From Apostichopus japonicus (taxonomy: Eukaryota > Echinodermata > Holothuroidea > Aspidochirotida > Stichopodidae): a stretch of DNA of 64,000 nucleotides. The notes beneath the pieces were generated by a model. That model searched no databases and was not told the origin of the DNA. It saw nothing but the letters and a program-made list of their open reading frames with translations. A program made the translations under genes and the position numbers. Of the stretch, positions 37,571-50,579 are shown piece by piece. The DNA is taken from the NCBI RefSeq assembly GCF_037975245.1, contig NC_092561.1:19961508-20025507 (forward strand). The letters are read 5' to 3'. The stretch's first letter is position 1, and every line of letters begins with the position of its first letter.

Positions 37571-40500
37571 TCTTCTTGTCATCAAAGTCTCAGTGTAGGC
37601 CTAATTTTTTCCGTTGCCAGTTTTATCTTAAGGGAACAAGTTTATTACTCATGCACAGTGGTCATACAGTACAGTAGGGCGTAGGCAAGAGATGCAAATT
37701 CGGTCAGAAAACAGCAGTCTGTACCAGGATATATATATATATTCTTTTCTTTTCTTTTTTGAAACTATTGAAAGTCAGATTTTAAAAACAGTTTTATCAT
37801 AAAGTAACAAATTATGTTATGGAATTTTGTACCTTGATTATTACAGTAAAAATATAAAAATAATTTTCACAAGAAAGTCTTTTCATTATATTCTTTGATT
37901 AACTATTTGTTGACACAACAGTAAGTTGAACTAGAAGAAGAAAACCAGCTTTCTGCCTCTTTAGCTTAAAGTATTAATCATATAATCTTTAACATTTAAA
38001 GGAGGTTGTATTTGTAAAATATTTAACTCTCCGAAAGACATATGAACTATGCAAAATTTACCAAAAAACGTTAAAGAAAAAAATCAAAGAGCTTCCATTA
38101 ATCATTTAACCTGTAATAAATATTTCTACAGGTGTATTATATCATATGGCATTTCTTCAGGTGTATAACTGTAGGCTAATGAATTCTTATGTAATCTAAA
38201 AAATCAGTCAACCTACTCTGTGTAAATATTAATACATACCTGTCCTGTCATAGTAATGAGTCTGTGTCTTGTTTAATGACACAAAAGTCCAATTGATTGA
38301 ATCATTAATTCATCAATCATATATGTTTGTTTTAACTTACATATTCTTAGACCATAGAACTGACAAGGATTTCCGTAATGGAGAAGGTAGAGGCATAAAA
38401 AGGTCATGTGTAAATCAGTGACACTGTGTTTCAGATTTAATTCAATTAATTTGTTGTTGCGCTTACTGTTGTATGCTATATGTATAACTTGTTAAAAAGT
38501 AATATTTAAGTTAAAAGATGGAGGGAAAATGTTGTTGAGTACATAAAAAAGGTGTATGGTTGGTAGCTTAAACAGCTGGTTTATGTAAGTTTAATAGAAA
38601 TCTATGGCAAAATGTTTTGAAGTAGGTGCATGCCCTTAGGGCACAACTTGAGACAGAGGAAAGGTATAGAGTGTTCCCGGGGGGAACTGAAATATTGTAT
38701 TCTTGCTTGGGTTGAGTTGTATCTGCCAACAATTGTCTTCCAATGCTCTTACATGTTGAATCAGTTCGAACTGCTTTTGTTTTCTTTTGCTTTTTTTTTT
38801 GCGGGGGGGCATTCCTCTAGTTCCTTTGGTTGTCAATTCTTGATTTGTTGCTAAAACTAGAGTAGCAAAATAACTTAAAATGTGAGATGATTTAATTAAC
38901 TCCACTTGTCATATCCCCAAAATTTTGAATTTTGTTATTAGATACTATTTTAGGAATGAATTTAGGCAGAAGTTTAAACTTGATATGTTATAGAAAGTCC
39001 AAAAAGAAAACACATATTAGTCTGTACGTACTTGTCTAGTCTGAAATTCTGAATCTCGATTGTTGACTTTAAAGGATCCATTTGCAAAATTGTGAAAATA
39101 CTTAAGAGAAAACACAAGTTGGACTGACAAGAGGCACAGTGGTCTTAACGGTCTATACCATATCAGAGTTAACTTTATGTCTAATGTCATTCTGCAATAC
39201 AAACGTGAATGTTTCTTATTCTTGGGGGGGGGGGGGGCGGTGGGGGAGGGGAAAGAATTGCTTAATCGATTGTAACTAACTATTTAAGTATACATAGAGA
39301 CACTTAATGAGGCCTGGTTTCTTAATTTTGACTTGTTTCAGTAATATTTCAGAGTTGTTTATGCAGAATTGCTGGCCATATGCAGCATACAATTAAGTAA
39401 GGCCAGTAAAGTAATCAGGGAAATCATTAAGAACCACCTTCTTTTCGTGTTTGTTGGATGATGTCGAACTCAAACTACGAATTTAATTGTAACTACAGTA
39501 ACAAGTTGTACATAATATGACAAATACATTTCTAATAAATTATATCTTCAGGCTGCACATTAAGATCATTGATCTTGCATTTTTTGAAAGTCCCTATAAT
39601 ATTCAGAAAGGGTACAAGGAATATTTTTGGGGGAGTAGGGGGGGGGGGTTGGGTTACGTGCCTTTGGGGGTTTGGGGTAGGGGCCTTTGGGGGTTTGGGG
39701 TAGGGGCCTTTGGGGGTTTGGGGTAGGGGGCGTCAGTGTCTTTCAAATTCTTCTTTAAGAAAGATGATATTCGTAAAAATATGAAATTAATACAGGTGCC
39801 AAAAAAAAAAAGCTTTGATTGGGTTGCATTTAAAAATGACATAATACTTTCATCACGTGTTATGTCTAAACTAGTTTGGTAAAGTACATTACTTTCCCTC
39901 AACCAAGCTACAGTAGCCCTACCCTACCTCTTCCCCGCCCTCATGGTCCACCCCTTCTCCCCCCCCCCATTCTACAACCGCACTACCACTGTTTTCGACC
40001 TTCGCCTGTGTACGAACGAGCTTAGTTTCCTTTGTTTTGACATGGCCTGTTGTAATTTAAATGTATTTTTGTCACTGACTCTTAATTGGTAGGTGTTGCG
40101 AAGAATTGCGCCATATGAAGCACGTACAGGGAGCCCTCACTCACTTTGCGATCGGCTTTGGAAGTTCATAGTTCCTTTGTCGAAATAGTAATAGCATGTG
40201 ATAGGCAGAGTTCAGATAATATTAAACTACCTCAGTTGGTCTTCCATTTGCATAGAGGAACGTAGTGCGGGAATTGAGCTTACTCCTCACGTATACGTGA
40301 GGGGGTTGGAGGTGGCAACCCCCCCCCAACCCCCACCACACCCCTATAAGTATGACATCTTTATCTAAAGTAAATTTCGATTTGCTAAAATGAGAAGCTT
40401 GAACACATGGTGAAGAGGGCAAGAGGTACATGGGCGTGCACAGGTTAAGCATTGAAGCTCACAATTGCGTTTCTTTTTTTTTATTCCCTTCCACCACAAC

Positions 40501-41299
40501 ATGGTTATTACCTTCCTTCGTTGTGTTCATTCTTTTTATAGACTACGAACTGGAAATACCCTATAGGTGCTTTTCCAGTTCTACCGGATGCGCCGCGGTT
40601 ACGCATTTGAACATATTCCGTCACGGACCTAAGAACGTACACGTCTGAAGCTAAACTTATGTAGCTTTTTCAATTATACTTTCAACCGGTTCCTTAAAGT
40701 ATAAAGATGTAACTCATTTCCCTTTCTCATCCGCTCTTCATCAGGCTGTGTGACAAATTAACTGTTACTAAAGTTACGTGGAAATACCTGTCTTACACAC
40801 AACTCTTTTAATTAAAAAAAAAAATCCCCTTTGCCATTTAAGCCTAGGCTACCGTAACCACGCTTAAGTATGTAGTAAAAGAAGACGAAGGCGTCTAAAC
40901 TAGGTTGGGAATCAGTGGCGGCGCCAGTTAGGGGTTTAGGGAGGCTGGAGGAGGTGGTTATAAGATTGTCACAGTTTTGAATTTCATAAAAATTAAAGTT
41001 AAAATATTCATAAACTAATATTTTGTTTACCGATGAAGAGACAAACAATGGGGGGAATATTGGCACATTCACTATGAGCCACCGGTCCCCTCCCCTCCTA
41101 TACATTTTCCCGTGATGTGCATTTTTTATACAGGAGGGATTCGGCATAACTTTGGCACCCAAAAATCTTTACTTGCCCTCCCTACCCCTCAACACCCCCC
41201 CCCCCCACTTTTGAATGCTGTTGCAGCCATTGGGAGAACCCTGGCCATTTTATTAAACATCCAACTCACTTTGTAGTGAAAGACTTACAGCCTCGCAAT
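37571..41299. other. Intergenic between BID-like genes 1 and 2, left part
   Basis: AT-rich DNA with G runs at 38806 and 39223-39250 and C runs at 39959, 40320 and 41200. No supported exons. A word CAGTGGCGGCGCCAG (40914-40928) resembles the start of the repeat at 62241. Confidence 0.45.
39640..39733 (+). repeat. G-rich 26-bp tandem repeat, quadruplex-prone
   Basis: Three copies of CCTTTGGGGGTTTGGGGTAG follow a G8 run. The dense G4-5 tracts at short spacing fit the G-quadruplex pattern. Confidence 0.8.
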
Positions 41300-41631
41300 C
41301 AGGCACGTAGCCAAGGGGGTGGGGCGAAGGGGGCAGCTGCCCCCCCCCCCTTGAGCATATTTTTAATTTAATTTTTAATGTTTTTATGATATCGCTAGTA
41401 ATTCAAAGGAGAAAATGCTAAGATGAAACTAACAAGGCCTGGGAAGTGCCATTTCCAGCGATCTGTGAGGCATTTTCAGCCAAAATATTCTTATACGCAA
41501 TTCGCGCCAACTTGACATAGTGGCGCTACGTACGCTTAGATAGTTTGAAATGCCGTATCTACGGCTCTGATTGTTTGCCTACATTTTCGCCCCCCCCCCC
41601 CCCCCTTGGCAAATTCCTGGTTACGCTCCTG
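41300..41631. mobile_element. Small inverted-repeat element, G/C-run family
   Basis: The ends CAGGCACGTAGCCA and TGGTTACGCTCCTG are inverted repeats matching at 11 of 14 positions. A G run then C run lies inside the left end and a C run inside the right. The interior (AAGTGCCATTTCCAGC, TAGTGGCGCT) is related to 10970-11080. No target duplication is evident. Confidence 0.55.
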
Positions 41632-44600
41632 GAGGTAGAAACAGTTATCAAAGGTTGGGTTGAGGGGCAAGGTAGCTTAGTGACATTTTCCCCTGGCTGA
41701 TGTTGGTAGGGGTATGGACCTTACTAATGGACGGGCTATACACAGATCAAATCGATTACGAAAGAGAGGTATGAGCTGGGCTATTAAGTGTTTTTTGCCC
41801 CCCTCTCTTTTCCCTCCTTTCAACTTTTTGAGACTCTTCTTATCATATATTTGCCCCATTACACTCATACTTTTTCCCCACCAAAAGTACACAAAGTTCA
41901 ACCATGATGGGAGGCCACAAACATTCACTTTAGCCTACCTGTAACGTATTTTAGTGCACGTTCATTTTATATACTGAAGAAATGACAGTCACATTCATTA
42001 ATCTTGTGTAGGCCTATCCCCTAACATAAATAATTCATTTCAAAAGTCGAACACCACAGTCATTTGCTATTAGCGATTACTCAGGGAAGCCCCTCCCCCT
42101 CTCCCCTTAATTGTTTAAATTTTTTCCTGTGTCATTTACTTCCCAAATTGAACAAAGTAAGCGTTAGTTGAACTGTATGTAGACCGTGTACACGCCACAT
42201 AAATAGGGATATATCTATGTTGCTATATAGTTCTGCGCAAGAGTGGTGCATTACCAAACTATACATCACTGTATACACATGGGGAATGTTCAAATCACAC
42301 TTGTTTCACCTGAAAACTTTCGTAGTTTTAAAGCATTGTAGATCATCAGTCCGAAATGGATGCTATGCAACGCAACAACTTGTCACGGCTTGTTCATTGA
42401 AAAAGGTACTTTCCAGAGTAGCTATAAAAGAAACAGATCAAAAACTCGTTCACGTGAGCGTTGTACGTGCGTGCATATAAGATAATAGATCAATGTTATA
42501 TGTATCATGCAAAATGACATTGTGATATATAGCTATATGCAACGGACTAAGACTCCACAGTGTCGTAGTTACATACAAGACTTGAGTCGATGCGTATCAG
42601 GACTTATCACCAGTGATCGATGAGTTTGGTAAGTTCAAAATATGAATCAAATCACAATAGGCTACTTCTTCGGTGTATTCAATTGGTCACCTTTGGAAAA
42701 GAACGCGTGCTATATAGAGCAGCTATTATTGTGGAGAGGAAACTTAAGCTGTTAGCGCTATATCTGTATAATCTACAGGAGTTCGCGGATAAAGTTTACT
42801 GGGTGTACGTTTGTTTATCTTATGATTACCGTTACTCAACCTGTACTTAACTATACAGCTACATATGCTACACCGAGCCATTGCACTCTTCAGTAGTATA
42901 TTACGAACCGTATACGGGTAGGCCCTATATGTATGAATTGTGCGTGGAGCTCTGTTCTTGGTTAGTCAAGCGGAGCGGTTGTTTATATTTATGCTCTAAA
43001 GATAATGAATCGACATGCCAGATTATATCAAGAATTGTCATAATATGAAACCTTCAAGAATCTCGAGGTTCCTGCAATCTTATACCTGTCTCAGCATGAG
43101 GAATCACTGAGCAGTTATTAATACTTCAGCATCTTTCATAATTTGAACCCTTTTAGTGATTTTGCGATTTAAAAAGATGGATTGATTGTATGATTACAAG
43201 TGGATGGTTTTGGTTAGTTTGTTGAAAGTTAAGCATATTAGAACGGCCGTTAATTGTGACGAGTGCACCGTGCGATTTTGATTGGCCCAGAACACAGTCT
43301 GTTCTAAATATATACGAACTGAACAACAATGTCAAATATTGTGAAAGAACATCATTGGAAAACACCGTAGCAGCCACGATGAAGCGGGACTAACGGGGTG
43401 GGAAAAATACTGGTAGGATCTTGGGAGAGGGGAGGGGGTTGGGGTCGCAATAGGGACGGGAAAATGCATTTATGTGGTTAATTGCGTTTACAGTTCATTA
43501 ACAATCTTTGAAATGTATAAGTTGATGTATTAACTGTCGTTTGCCATCTGGCAGTCGAACATTTTCATATAAGCACTCATCAATAATTAACTGTACACGT
43601 CCTAATTCCTACCTTCAAATTCACAAAAAGGAGCTTCAGGCATATAGGCCGTACTAATAACTCGTTGCTGTTTATGAAATGGCTGTTTTCTGCCATTTCC
43701 AGTTCGAAGTCTAAGTGGACGCGTTAGTCGCACGATCGTCCTATGTTCAATGTAGTTTCAATATATAACCAGTATGTAGGCCTATTAGGCCTATGTATAT
43801 TGTATGTATGATTTATATATTATGTACACGTTAGGACATACATGCACGTTTCCGACCCATGGTTACCGTGCATGGTTACCGCCTGAAGCTCAGCCAGTGG
43901 ATCTGTAATTAAGCTTAAGTAGCAATTAAATGATTTCTTTCAATTTTTCTAATGACGATATGGGGACCATGAGCGAGAAAGATTTGGGGAACAACATAGA
44001 GAGATCACACACGAAATTTCAAAAGTGTGTGTGTGTGGGTGGGGGGGGGGGGTTGGATGTATTCACGTGTATAAATTCTCCCGTTGCCCTGGATCAATGA
44101 GAAATTAATGTGTTGTTATTTTCATAATATTTTAAGTAATAAAAGTCTATCCGTCTGAGCACCGTAAGTCAAAACGATTTCATATACTCTTAATTGCTGT
44201 GTTTTTGTTATTATTGTACTGTTATAATATTGTGTTATAATAACGATTCTTGCCAGCGGCATTTGAAAATGAAAATATTTAAGTCACTTCTTGTCTGAAT
44301 TCTTGTATAGGGGGACCTACACCTAATACAGATATACTAGCGTATGTGGTGTGTTATTATATTAGATGTGCACAATGTGGGAATGCCTGTCAAATATTGG
44401 TGGTTTGCTATTTTTATATTTGCTTTCATATTCAGATAAGGAAGTGAACAAAGTGCGTTGCATTGTCGAGTGCCACTCTGTGTATACTGTACTGTTGGGC
44501 GTCGACCTCTTAAACAGACTGTTGTACTAAATGACACCAGCGTACGTTATTCGAAGTTCGGTGAGTCATTTCATTATATGAGTGACTTAAATTTGGTTGC

Positions 44601-46262
44601 ATGAGTAAAAGGAGTCTGCGGTCTCTGTTTTAGATCGTAGATTTATCAGACGCACCCTCAAATGCAAAGTAGCTTTCTAACACGAAGACCGAAAGAGACT
44701 CTCAACGATCATTATGGTCATGCATGGTGCAGTAGGATAGGCGGGGTCTTTTTTTTGGCGGAATGAAACTACGCTAATGGTTACAATCCTAGGCCTACCA
44801 GCCTACCCATACATACATGGAATGTAAACGGTGGGCATACTGTACGCAACGTCACGCGATGATGAGTGGGTATGACGTCACAGAGTCAAACTGATTTCGT
44901 AGTTGACTTAGTCAATCATCATGCCATGAGCTGGGGTACTAAGTCCATGTGACGTCATCGGATATTCGTGGTACATGTGTAAAGGCTCTAGTTTCACTTC
45001 ACCGCAAGCCTTTTTACAGACACACCTTATAATGACACTACAGTGCTGAAAATTGACCACAGTGTAAACAAAATAGACTTAGGTGTACTTATTACAAAAA
45101 AAGCGTCATGCTTTAGCGGCTAAAGCATGACGTTTTTTGGTTTAGCCTATATAACGCTTAAATATCTGCCAATTAAATTGGTTCAGCGTAGTCCTGTAAT
45201 ATCTCCATTTTTCTATGACAATCTAATAACGACAATTTAAAAAGGCTTAAGTAATAATCATAACTAATAATAACAATTGCTGCAACAAGGCGAATAACAC
45301 TATTGAAGGTTACCGTATACAAATGAAAGAGTTAGATCCAATTCAACGGAGGAGGTAGAATGAGGCCGTGGGGCCATGGACCCCTACCTCCCAACGTCAT
45401 TCGACGAATATTAGTCCCCACGGAAATATGTCCCAACATGGGAGTCGGCTTGAACGACCACAGGGCCAAATCCCTTTCTCAAATAATGTCCGCAACTAAA
45501 CTCCTGTACACTAAATTTTCAAAATTAGAAAGAAAAATACATTTTATTTGACTAAAGAAAATTAATTTGACGATGTTTGAGATTTGGGATGGTTTCCATT
45601 GATTCTTGCAAGAATATTTCTTCTATTATTATTATTATGATTATTATTATTATTTATGGGTGTTTTGTTCTTTTTTCCTTCTATATATCTTCTTACAGAA
45701 AATTTCTTCGACACCTCCACTTATTTAGTTATATTCTCGTAGCTGTTCACTTATAGTTTGTTTATTGTATGATTGTGTTTGTATTCACTAATGTTTTATG
45801 TTTACTGTCGACGGGAAATAATTTCCGTTTTTCTGTTTTCTGAAATGGACAATAAAGTTTCTATCTATCTATCTTAAGTTGATGTTCCCGTTTATGTGAA
45901 GTTGAAAGAAAATGTTTTGGCTGAGATATTATAATTTATGAAATAATAGGTTTCAATTTAGTCCTGCACCAATGGGCAGATGTCATCAGTAATGTAGCCT
46001 TAAAGGAGCATTTCATAGATTTAATATATTTAATATATTTTTGAAGCTGAATATCTTGAAATCAAGAACAACTAGAAACATTCAACTGGCATTTATTCTA
46101 CCAATTTTCTTTAGACTATAAAATGTGAATACTAAAATTCTGCCTGTTAAAAATTCAGACCGTAAAGAATCTTTTTGAATTTATGTCTTTCTATCAAGGT
46201 ATTCACCAGTCTTCTATACTTGCAAGAGGTGGAGAGAGAGGGTGGAAAACCCCACCAACAAA
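41632..46262. other. Intergenic between BID-like genes 1 and 2, right part
   Basis: No gene is supported. It includes a near-perfect palindrome (45104-45132), a G run at 44041-44052, a segment at 45350-45470 sharing GGGAGTCGGCTTGAACG words with 11550 and 57800, and a retroposon-like tail at 45700-45880 ending ACAATAAAGTTTC(TATC)n. Leader exons of BID-like gene 2 may lie near the right end but cannot be placed. Confidence 0.45.
45104..45132. repeat. Near-perfect palindrome (14-bp arms, 1-base loop)
   Basis: CGTCATGCTTTAGC, G, GCTAAAGCATGACG. The arms extend outward as A-run and T-run (AAAAAAG and TTTTTT). It could be the centre of a folded-back MITE, or a cruciform-forming site. Confidence 0.85.
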
Positions 46263-49200
46263 ATGGACCAGCAACCATCGGGACCGCAGACAAGATCTAT
46301 GAAAAGACAAAACTCTAGTACAGTTGAGCATGTAACCAACAGATTGGATCGAGTGTCAACGGAGGAAGTAAAAAAAGATCCAGTTGTTAACATCAGTCCT
46401 CCAAGAAAACACAAGCTATCTACTTCAAAAGATCCTTCCAGTAAGAAGAAAATCAGACAACAGTCGAGGAATGAGCAAGATGTGAGAAAGATAACTAGAG
46501 CTGTGTTAAAAATAATCCTAGAGGTGCAGGACAGTTCAAAGAAAACCCCTCGAAGGAAACGTAGCAGGCAGCAGGGAATCAGCCCACCATTGGCCTGTAA
46601 CTTCAATGAAGCTACAACCGCCACCAAAACTGTAGGTAAGTACATGGGGCAAACTCACAGGGGTGGTGGGAATCAGCCCACCATTGGCCTGTAACTTCAA
46701 CCAAGCTACAACCGCCACCAAAACTGTAGGTAAGTACATGGGGCAAACCCACAGGGGTGGTGGGAATCAGCCCACCATTGGCCTGTAACTTCAACCAAGC
46801 TACAACCGCCACCAAAACTGTAGGTAAGTACATGGGGAAAACTCACAGGGGTGGTGGGAATCAGCCCACCATTGGCCTGTAACTTCAACCAAGCTACAAC
46901 CGCCACCAAAACTGTAGGTAAGTACATGGGGCAAACTCACAGGGGTGGTGGGAATCAGCCCACCATTGGCCTGTAACTTCAACCTGCCACCGCCTACAAC
47001 CTACAACCGCCACCAAAACTGTAGGTAAGTACATGGGGCAAACTCACAGGGGTGGTAGGAATCAGCCTATCCTTGGCCTGTAACTTCAACCTGCCACCGC
47101 CTACAACCTACAACCGCCACCAAAACTGTAGGTAAGTACATGGGGCAAACTCACAGGGGTGGTAGGAATCAGCCTATCCTTGGCCTGTAACTTCAACCAA
47201 GCTACAACCTCCACCAAAACTGTAGGTAAGTACATGGGGCAAACTCACAGGGGTGGGCTCCAGGACTTTTTTTTATTTTTTATATAAACGAAGGGTAGAG
47301 TTTAGGTCTTGGAAATACATGTCATGGCTAGTCTATAGGGAAATCACAAAAATAGGTTGCGCGAGGACAAAAAAGCTAAGCAGGACTATGTAGATATATA
47401 TATATATAAAAACCGTAATTGTAATCTTGTTGCTATTTTGTACTTGATTCTTTCTTCTCTGCAACATCATCAATTCCAGAGAAATCTGAGACAAGTGGAC
47501 CCTCATCCCTTGACTTTGGAGGTGCAATCGAACCTGACGGTAGCGATTTGTCCGCCGGCGATGGTCCCATTGAAGCAGATGGTGGTAATGCGAATACCAG
47601 TGATGATGGCCAACAAGGAAAGAGTTCTATGGGTAATATCTTCTAAGCCTCCCCCCCCCCTCCACTCCCTCGTCGACACAGGTATGATATGGAGGAAGGG
47701 CAGGATTCAGATCGGGGAGAATTTCAATGATGGTGGGAGTGCCTCTTACGGCGACACCAAGTCCGCTTGGAAACTTGATTTAGAAATGTAAAGGGCATAC
47801 CCTTCTCCACTCCGGTGACCCGCCCCCTCAAACCTGACGACATAATAATAGGCCTATATTAAGTCAGCTTTATGTCTGTGGTCATTACAAATCATACTGA
47901 AACCAAATTAGCTCTCGCAAACGTAGTCAGGGAAATGGGCACAGGCTTGGTTTGAAAGTAGTATAGTGGGGTTCATTTTGGGGTTCTTTTTACGCGAAGA
48001 GTTCCCGCTCTACACTTAAAGCCCAAAAGTGTCTAATGCTGATTTGTGACTGGACCTACCAATGTGTGACTCGTATCACTGACAGTGAAATTTGTATCCA
48101 TTCTTCTTGTTTCAGATCCAAAGGTTGTTAAAGAAGCAGCTGCAAACCTTAGAAATATTGGAGATAAAGCAAATAAAGAGGTAAGAGACACAGCTCTTTG
48201 TATGCCAATATAAGTTACAAAAGTTCAAGTTTTTGGTTTTATGTTATCACATTCAGTTGAGAAGGTCCCTTTCTCTCGTTCAGGATGCTTAACTAATATG
48301 TTATTCAAGTTATTGAAAGTGCAAACCTAGAGTCAGGTGTGGAGAAGATCCGGAGCAGGTTGGTAGTTTTTTGTGAAAAACCCCAGTGTGCCTCCTTGAA
48401 GTGCCCGTGTTTGGCGAAAAGGACCCTTTTTGCTCATTTTGTTATGTTATGTTAAAAAGGGACATTTTATTATGTATTAAGTATACCCTGTTGTTCAAGG
48501 AAAACACACTATCATACTGGCATTTGTACAGTTTTGTGCAGAGGCTCGATTTTGTCCGAAAGCTTTGTTGTATAACGTGGTTTCCCCCTTGACAATCATG
48601 TAACGGTTCTCACCGTTCTTCCGAAGGTTTGCCCCTTTCCCAGATTGAACCCTCTCTCCCACCGTCCCTGTCTACACTTACTGTATAATGAGAGCGAATT
48701 GAAGCATCCGTACACCAAAGGCCAATGCTTTGCGATCAATTTATGTAAGTTATGGCACACACAAAAGTTAAACTAAAACTTAAAAAATTATGAATACAAG
48801 AGAACGGCAAGAGATATCCCAGTGCTGCCACCAGTAGGCTGGGACGTGTTGCGTGGTTTTATACATTTGTAGGTTTTTGTTTGAGTAAATCTAGCAGGTG
48901 GTTTGATCAATGTACAGTGAAAGACCTAACCAAACACTAACAGCAATTCAACGCTTCAAGCTTCGTGTGCAGAATAGCCTATTATTTTTTATAGAAATCA
49001 GTAAGTTCATGATTGTCCTGGACTCGTTTCTGGGTTTAAGATATGACAGGCTTTTGACAAGGTAACAAAGGGTAATGAACAGCACAGGGTCCAATCCAAT
49101 TCCATTTTTGTCATACCATTTTCGACTAAATGTTGTTCCTATTGTCATCGGCTGTACTACTACTGATCTTCAATTCATATTCTCGTCACCAGGCGAAGCA

Positions 49201-49459
49201 ATTAGTTTTGGAAGCAGCTTTGAAGATCGTGAAAGAAGGAAGTTACAAGAAGTACAAAGAATGTTTGACAATTCTGATCGACGATAGCCAAGCTCAAATA
49301 TGTGATGGATCGGAACGTTCCGTAGTAGCTGTCGTATGCCTTCTAACACAAATGGTAGTAACAAAGGCCAAAGATGCGATGGTATCAGATGCAACCGTGG
49401 ATGAAGTAGTAGAAGCTGCAACGGAATACATCGTTGAAAACCATCCGACTTGGGTGTGA
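46263..49459 (+). CDS. BID-like BH3 protein 2 (285 aa, 4 coding exons)
   Basis: Coding exons 46263-46635, 47480-47632, 48116-48180 and 49193-49459 join in frame with phases 1, 1, 0, the same order as gene 1. The first exon (aa 1-124) is basic, with SPPRKHKLSTSKDPSSKKK and KKTPRRKRSRQQ stretches that look like nuclear localisation signals; no BID-like helix 1 is obvious. Exon 2 encodes an acidic Gly/Ser linker with two sites of the I-E-x-D/G type, IEPD before G145 and IEAD before G159. Exon 3 is a separate BH3 exon, EAAANLRNIGDKANKE (aa 182-197, Leu187, Gly191, Asp192). The last exon gives the helical C-terminus, with VVAVVCLLTQMVVTKAKDAM and ATEYIVENHPTW aligning with gene 1. The ATG context is strong (AACAAAATGG). 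The first donor is copied downstream in a tandem repeat. The function is inferred as pro-apoptotic; the nuclear signals are unusual for BID. Confidence 0.75.
46575..47258 (+). repeat. 94-bp tandem repeat carrying seven copies of a splice donor
   Basis: The unit includes GGAATCAGCCCACCATTGG, CCTGTAACTTCAA, AAGCTACAACCGCCACC and AAAACTGTAGGTAAGTACAT. The junction GTAG before GTAAGT occurs at 46632, 46726, 46820, 46914, 47021, 47128 and 47222: spacing 94, with two 107-bp units that carry a CTGCCACCGCCTACAAC insert. The first copy is the 3' end of coding exon 1 of BID-like gene 2. Confidence 0.95.
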
Positions 49460-49735
49460 TGTATGATGGCGAGGAAGCCAATAGACTACTATCAACTGCA
49501 GCAAGTTGGTTATTTACTGAGGTTACATCACCCTCTGCTAAGAAACTGACCGCGGGATCTAAGTTCTATATACTGTACAGGCTTATTGACGTTATGTCAG
49601 TTTAAGGAAGATTTAATGATAACATTTAGAAATACGGGAATGCCTCATAAGGACGGATGTATGTATGACGGCTGTACATTTCTGTGGTGAGACTGCCTCT
49701 TTACATTACTAGGTAGCCTAGGCCTACTCTGTGCA

Positions 49736-49741
49736 AATAAA
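49736..49741 (+). promoter_or_regulatory. Poly(A) signal AATAAA, BID-like gene 2
   Basis: Canonical hexamer about 280 bp past the stop at 49459. Confidence 0.5.
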
Positions 49742-50579
49742 TTTACTTGGGCCAACAAAACTGCGTAATAATGGTAATTTAATTAAAGCCATAACTGGGG
49801 GTACAATTCAAGTCTTGGTTGTACAGTTTGTTAATACTGCATTTGTGTATCAAGTTTTGTGATAATTGAAAGTGAGTGTACTTTCAATTCGACTCTCAAT
49901 CTGGTAGGCTGGTACCAAAATTACAGAGTGATAATCGTCGTGTGTCTTTGGGTAAAGGGTTTTCTGTCTGATTGCGGGGGTGGGGGAAAGATATTTTAGT
50001 TAGGCCTATATATTACAGCTCAAGTAAACTTGGTTGGTGTGTTTCCTTGAAATATCCAAGGAGTTCCGATAACTTTGTAAGCATTTCACGCATTCCATTC
50101 TTTCGTAAATCTTCATAGATAGCTGACCCATACAATTAACAATTTGATGTCAGCTGGGCCGATACTTGTAATGATCATTACTAGGTATAGACTTTACCAT
50201 TGACACAAAGTTGCAAGAAGCTCAGGGAACAAGATTAGTTTCAATTCTTGAAATGGTTATGTAAAAGCTCGTGAGTATAATAGTTGTGTGCGTAGTCTAT
50301 GAAACTATTGCGATCATCTATTTAAAGTAAATTATTTGGCATTTTGCATAATCTTGCTACATTTTCTATAAATATGAAATGCATATGTTTTAATAATTAA
50401 CTTAAAGCAGCTTTGGAGTTGATGATTGGTATATTAAAACATGTTTATTAAAATCCATTAACAATTCGTTAACTCCACAACTCGCATTTTATTTTAAGTT
50501 TGTAATACGAAAAGCATGCCAGGATCTCGATATTTCCACTCATTTCATATAGCTGCACGCATAAAAGTATACTATTCTG

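Noticed and set aside
46214-46982. Minus-strand frames repeating MYLPTVLVAVVA and LKLQANGGLIP
   Set aside because: Antisense of the 94-bp tandem repeat at BID-like gene 2; the frames shift with each unit.
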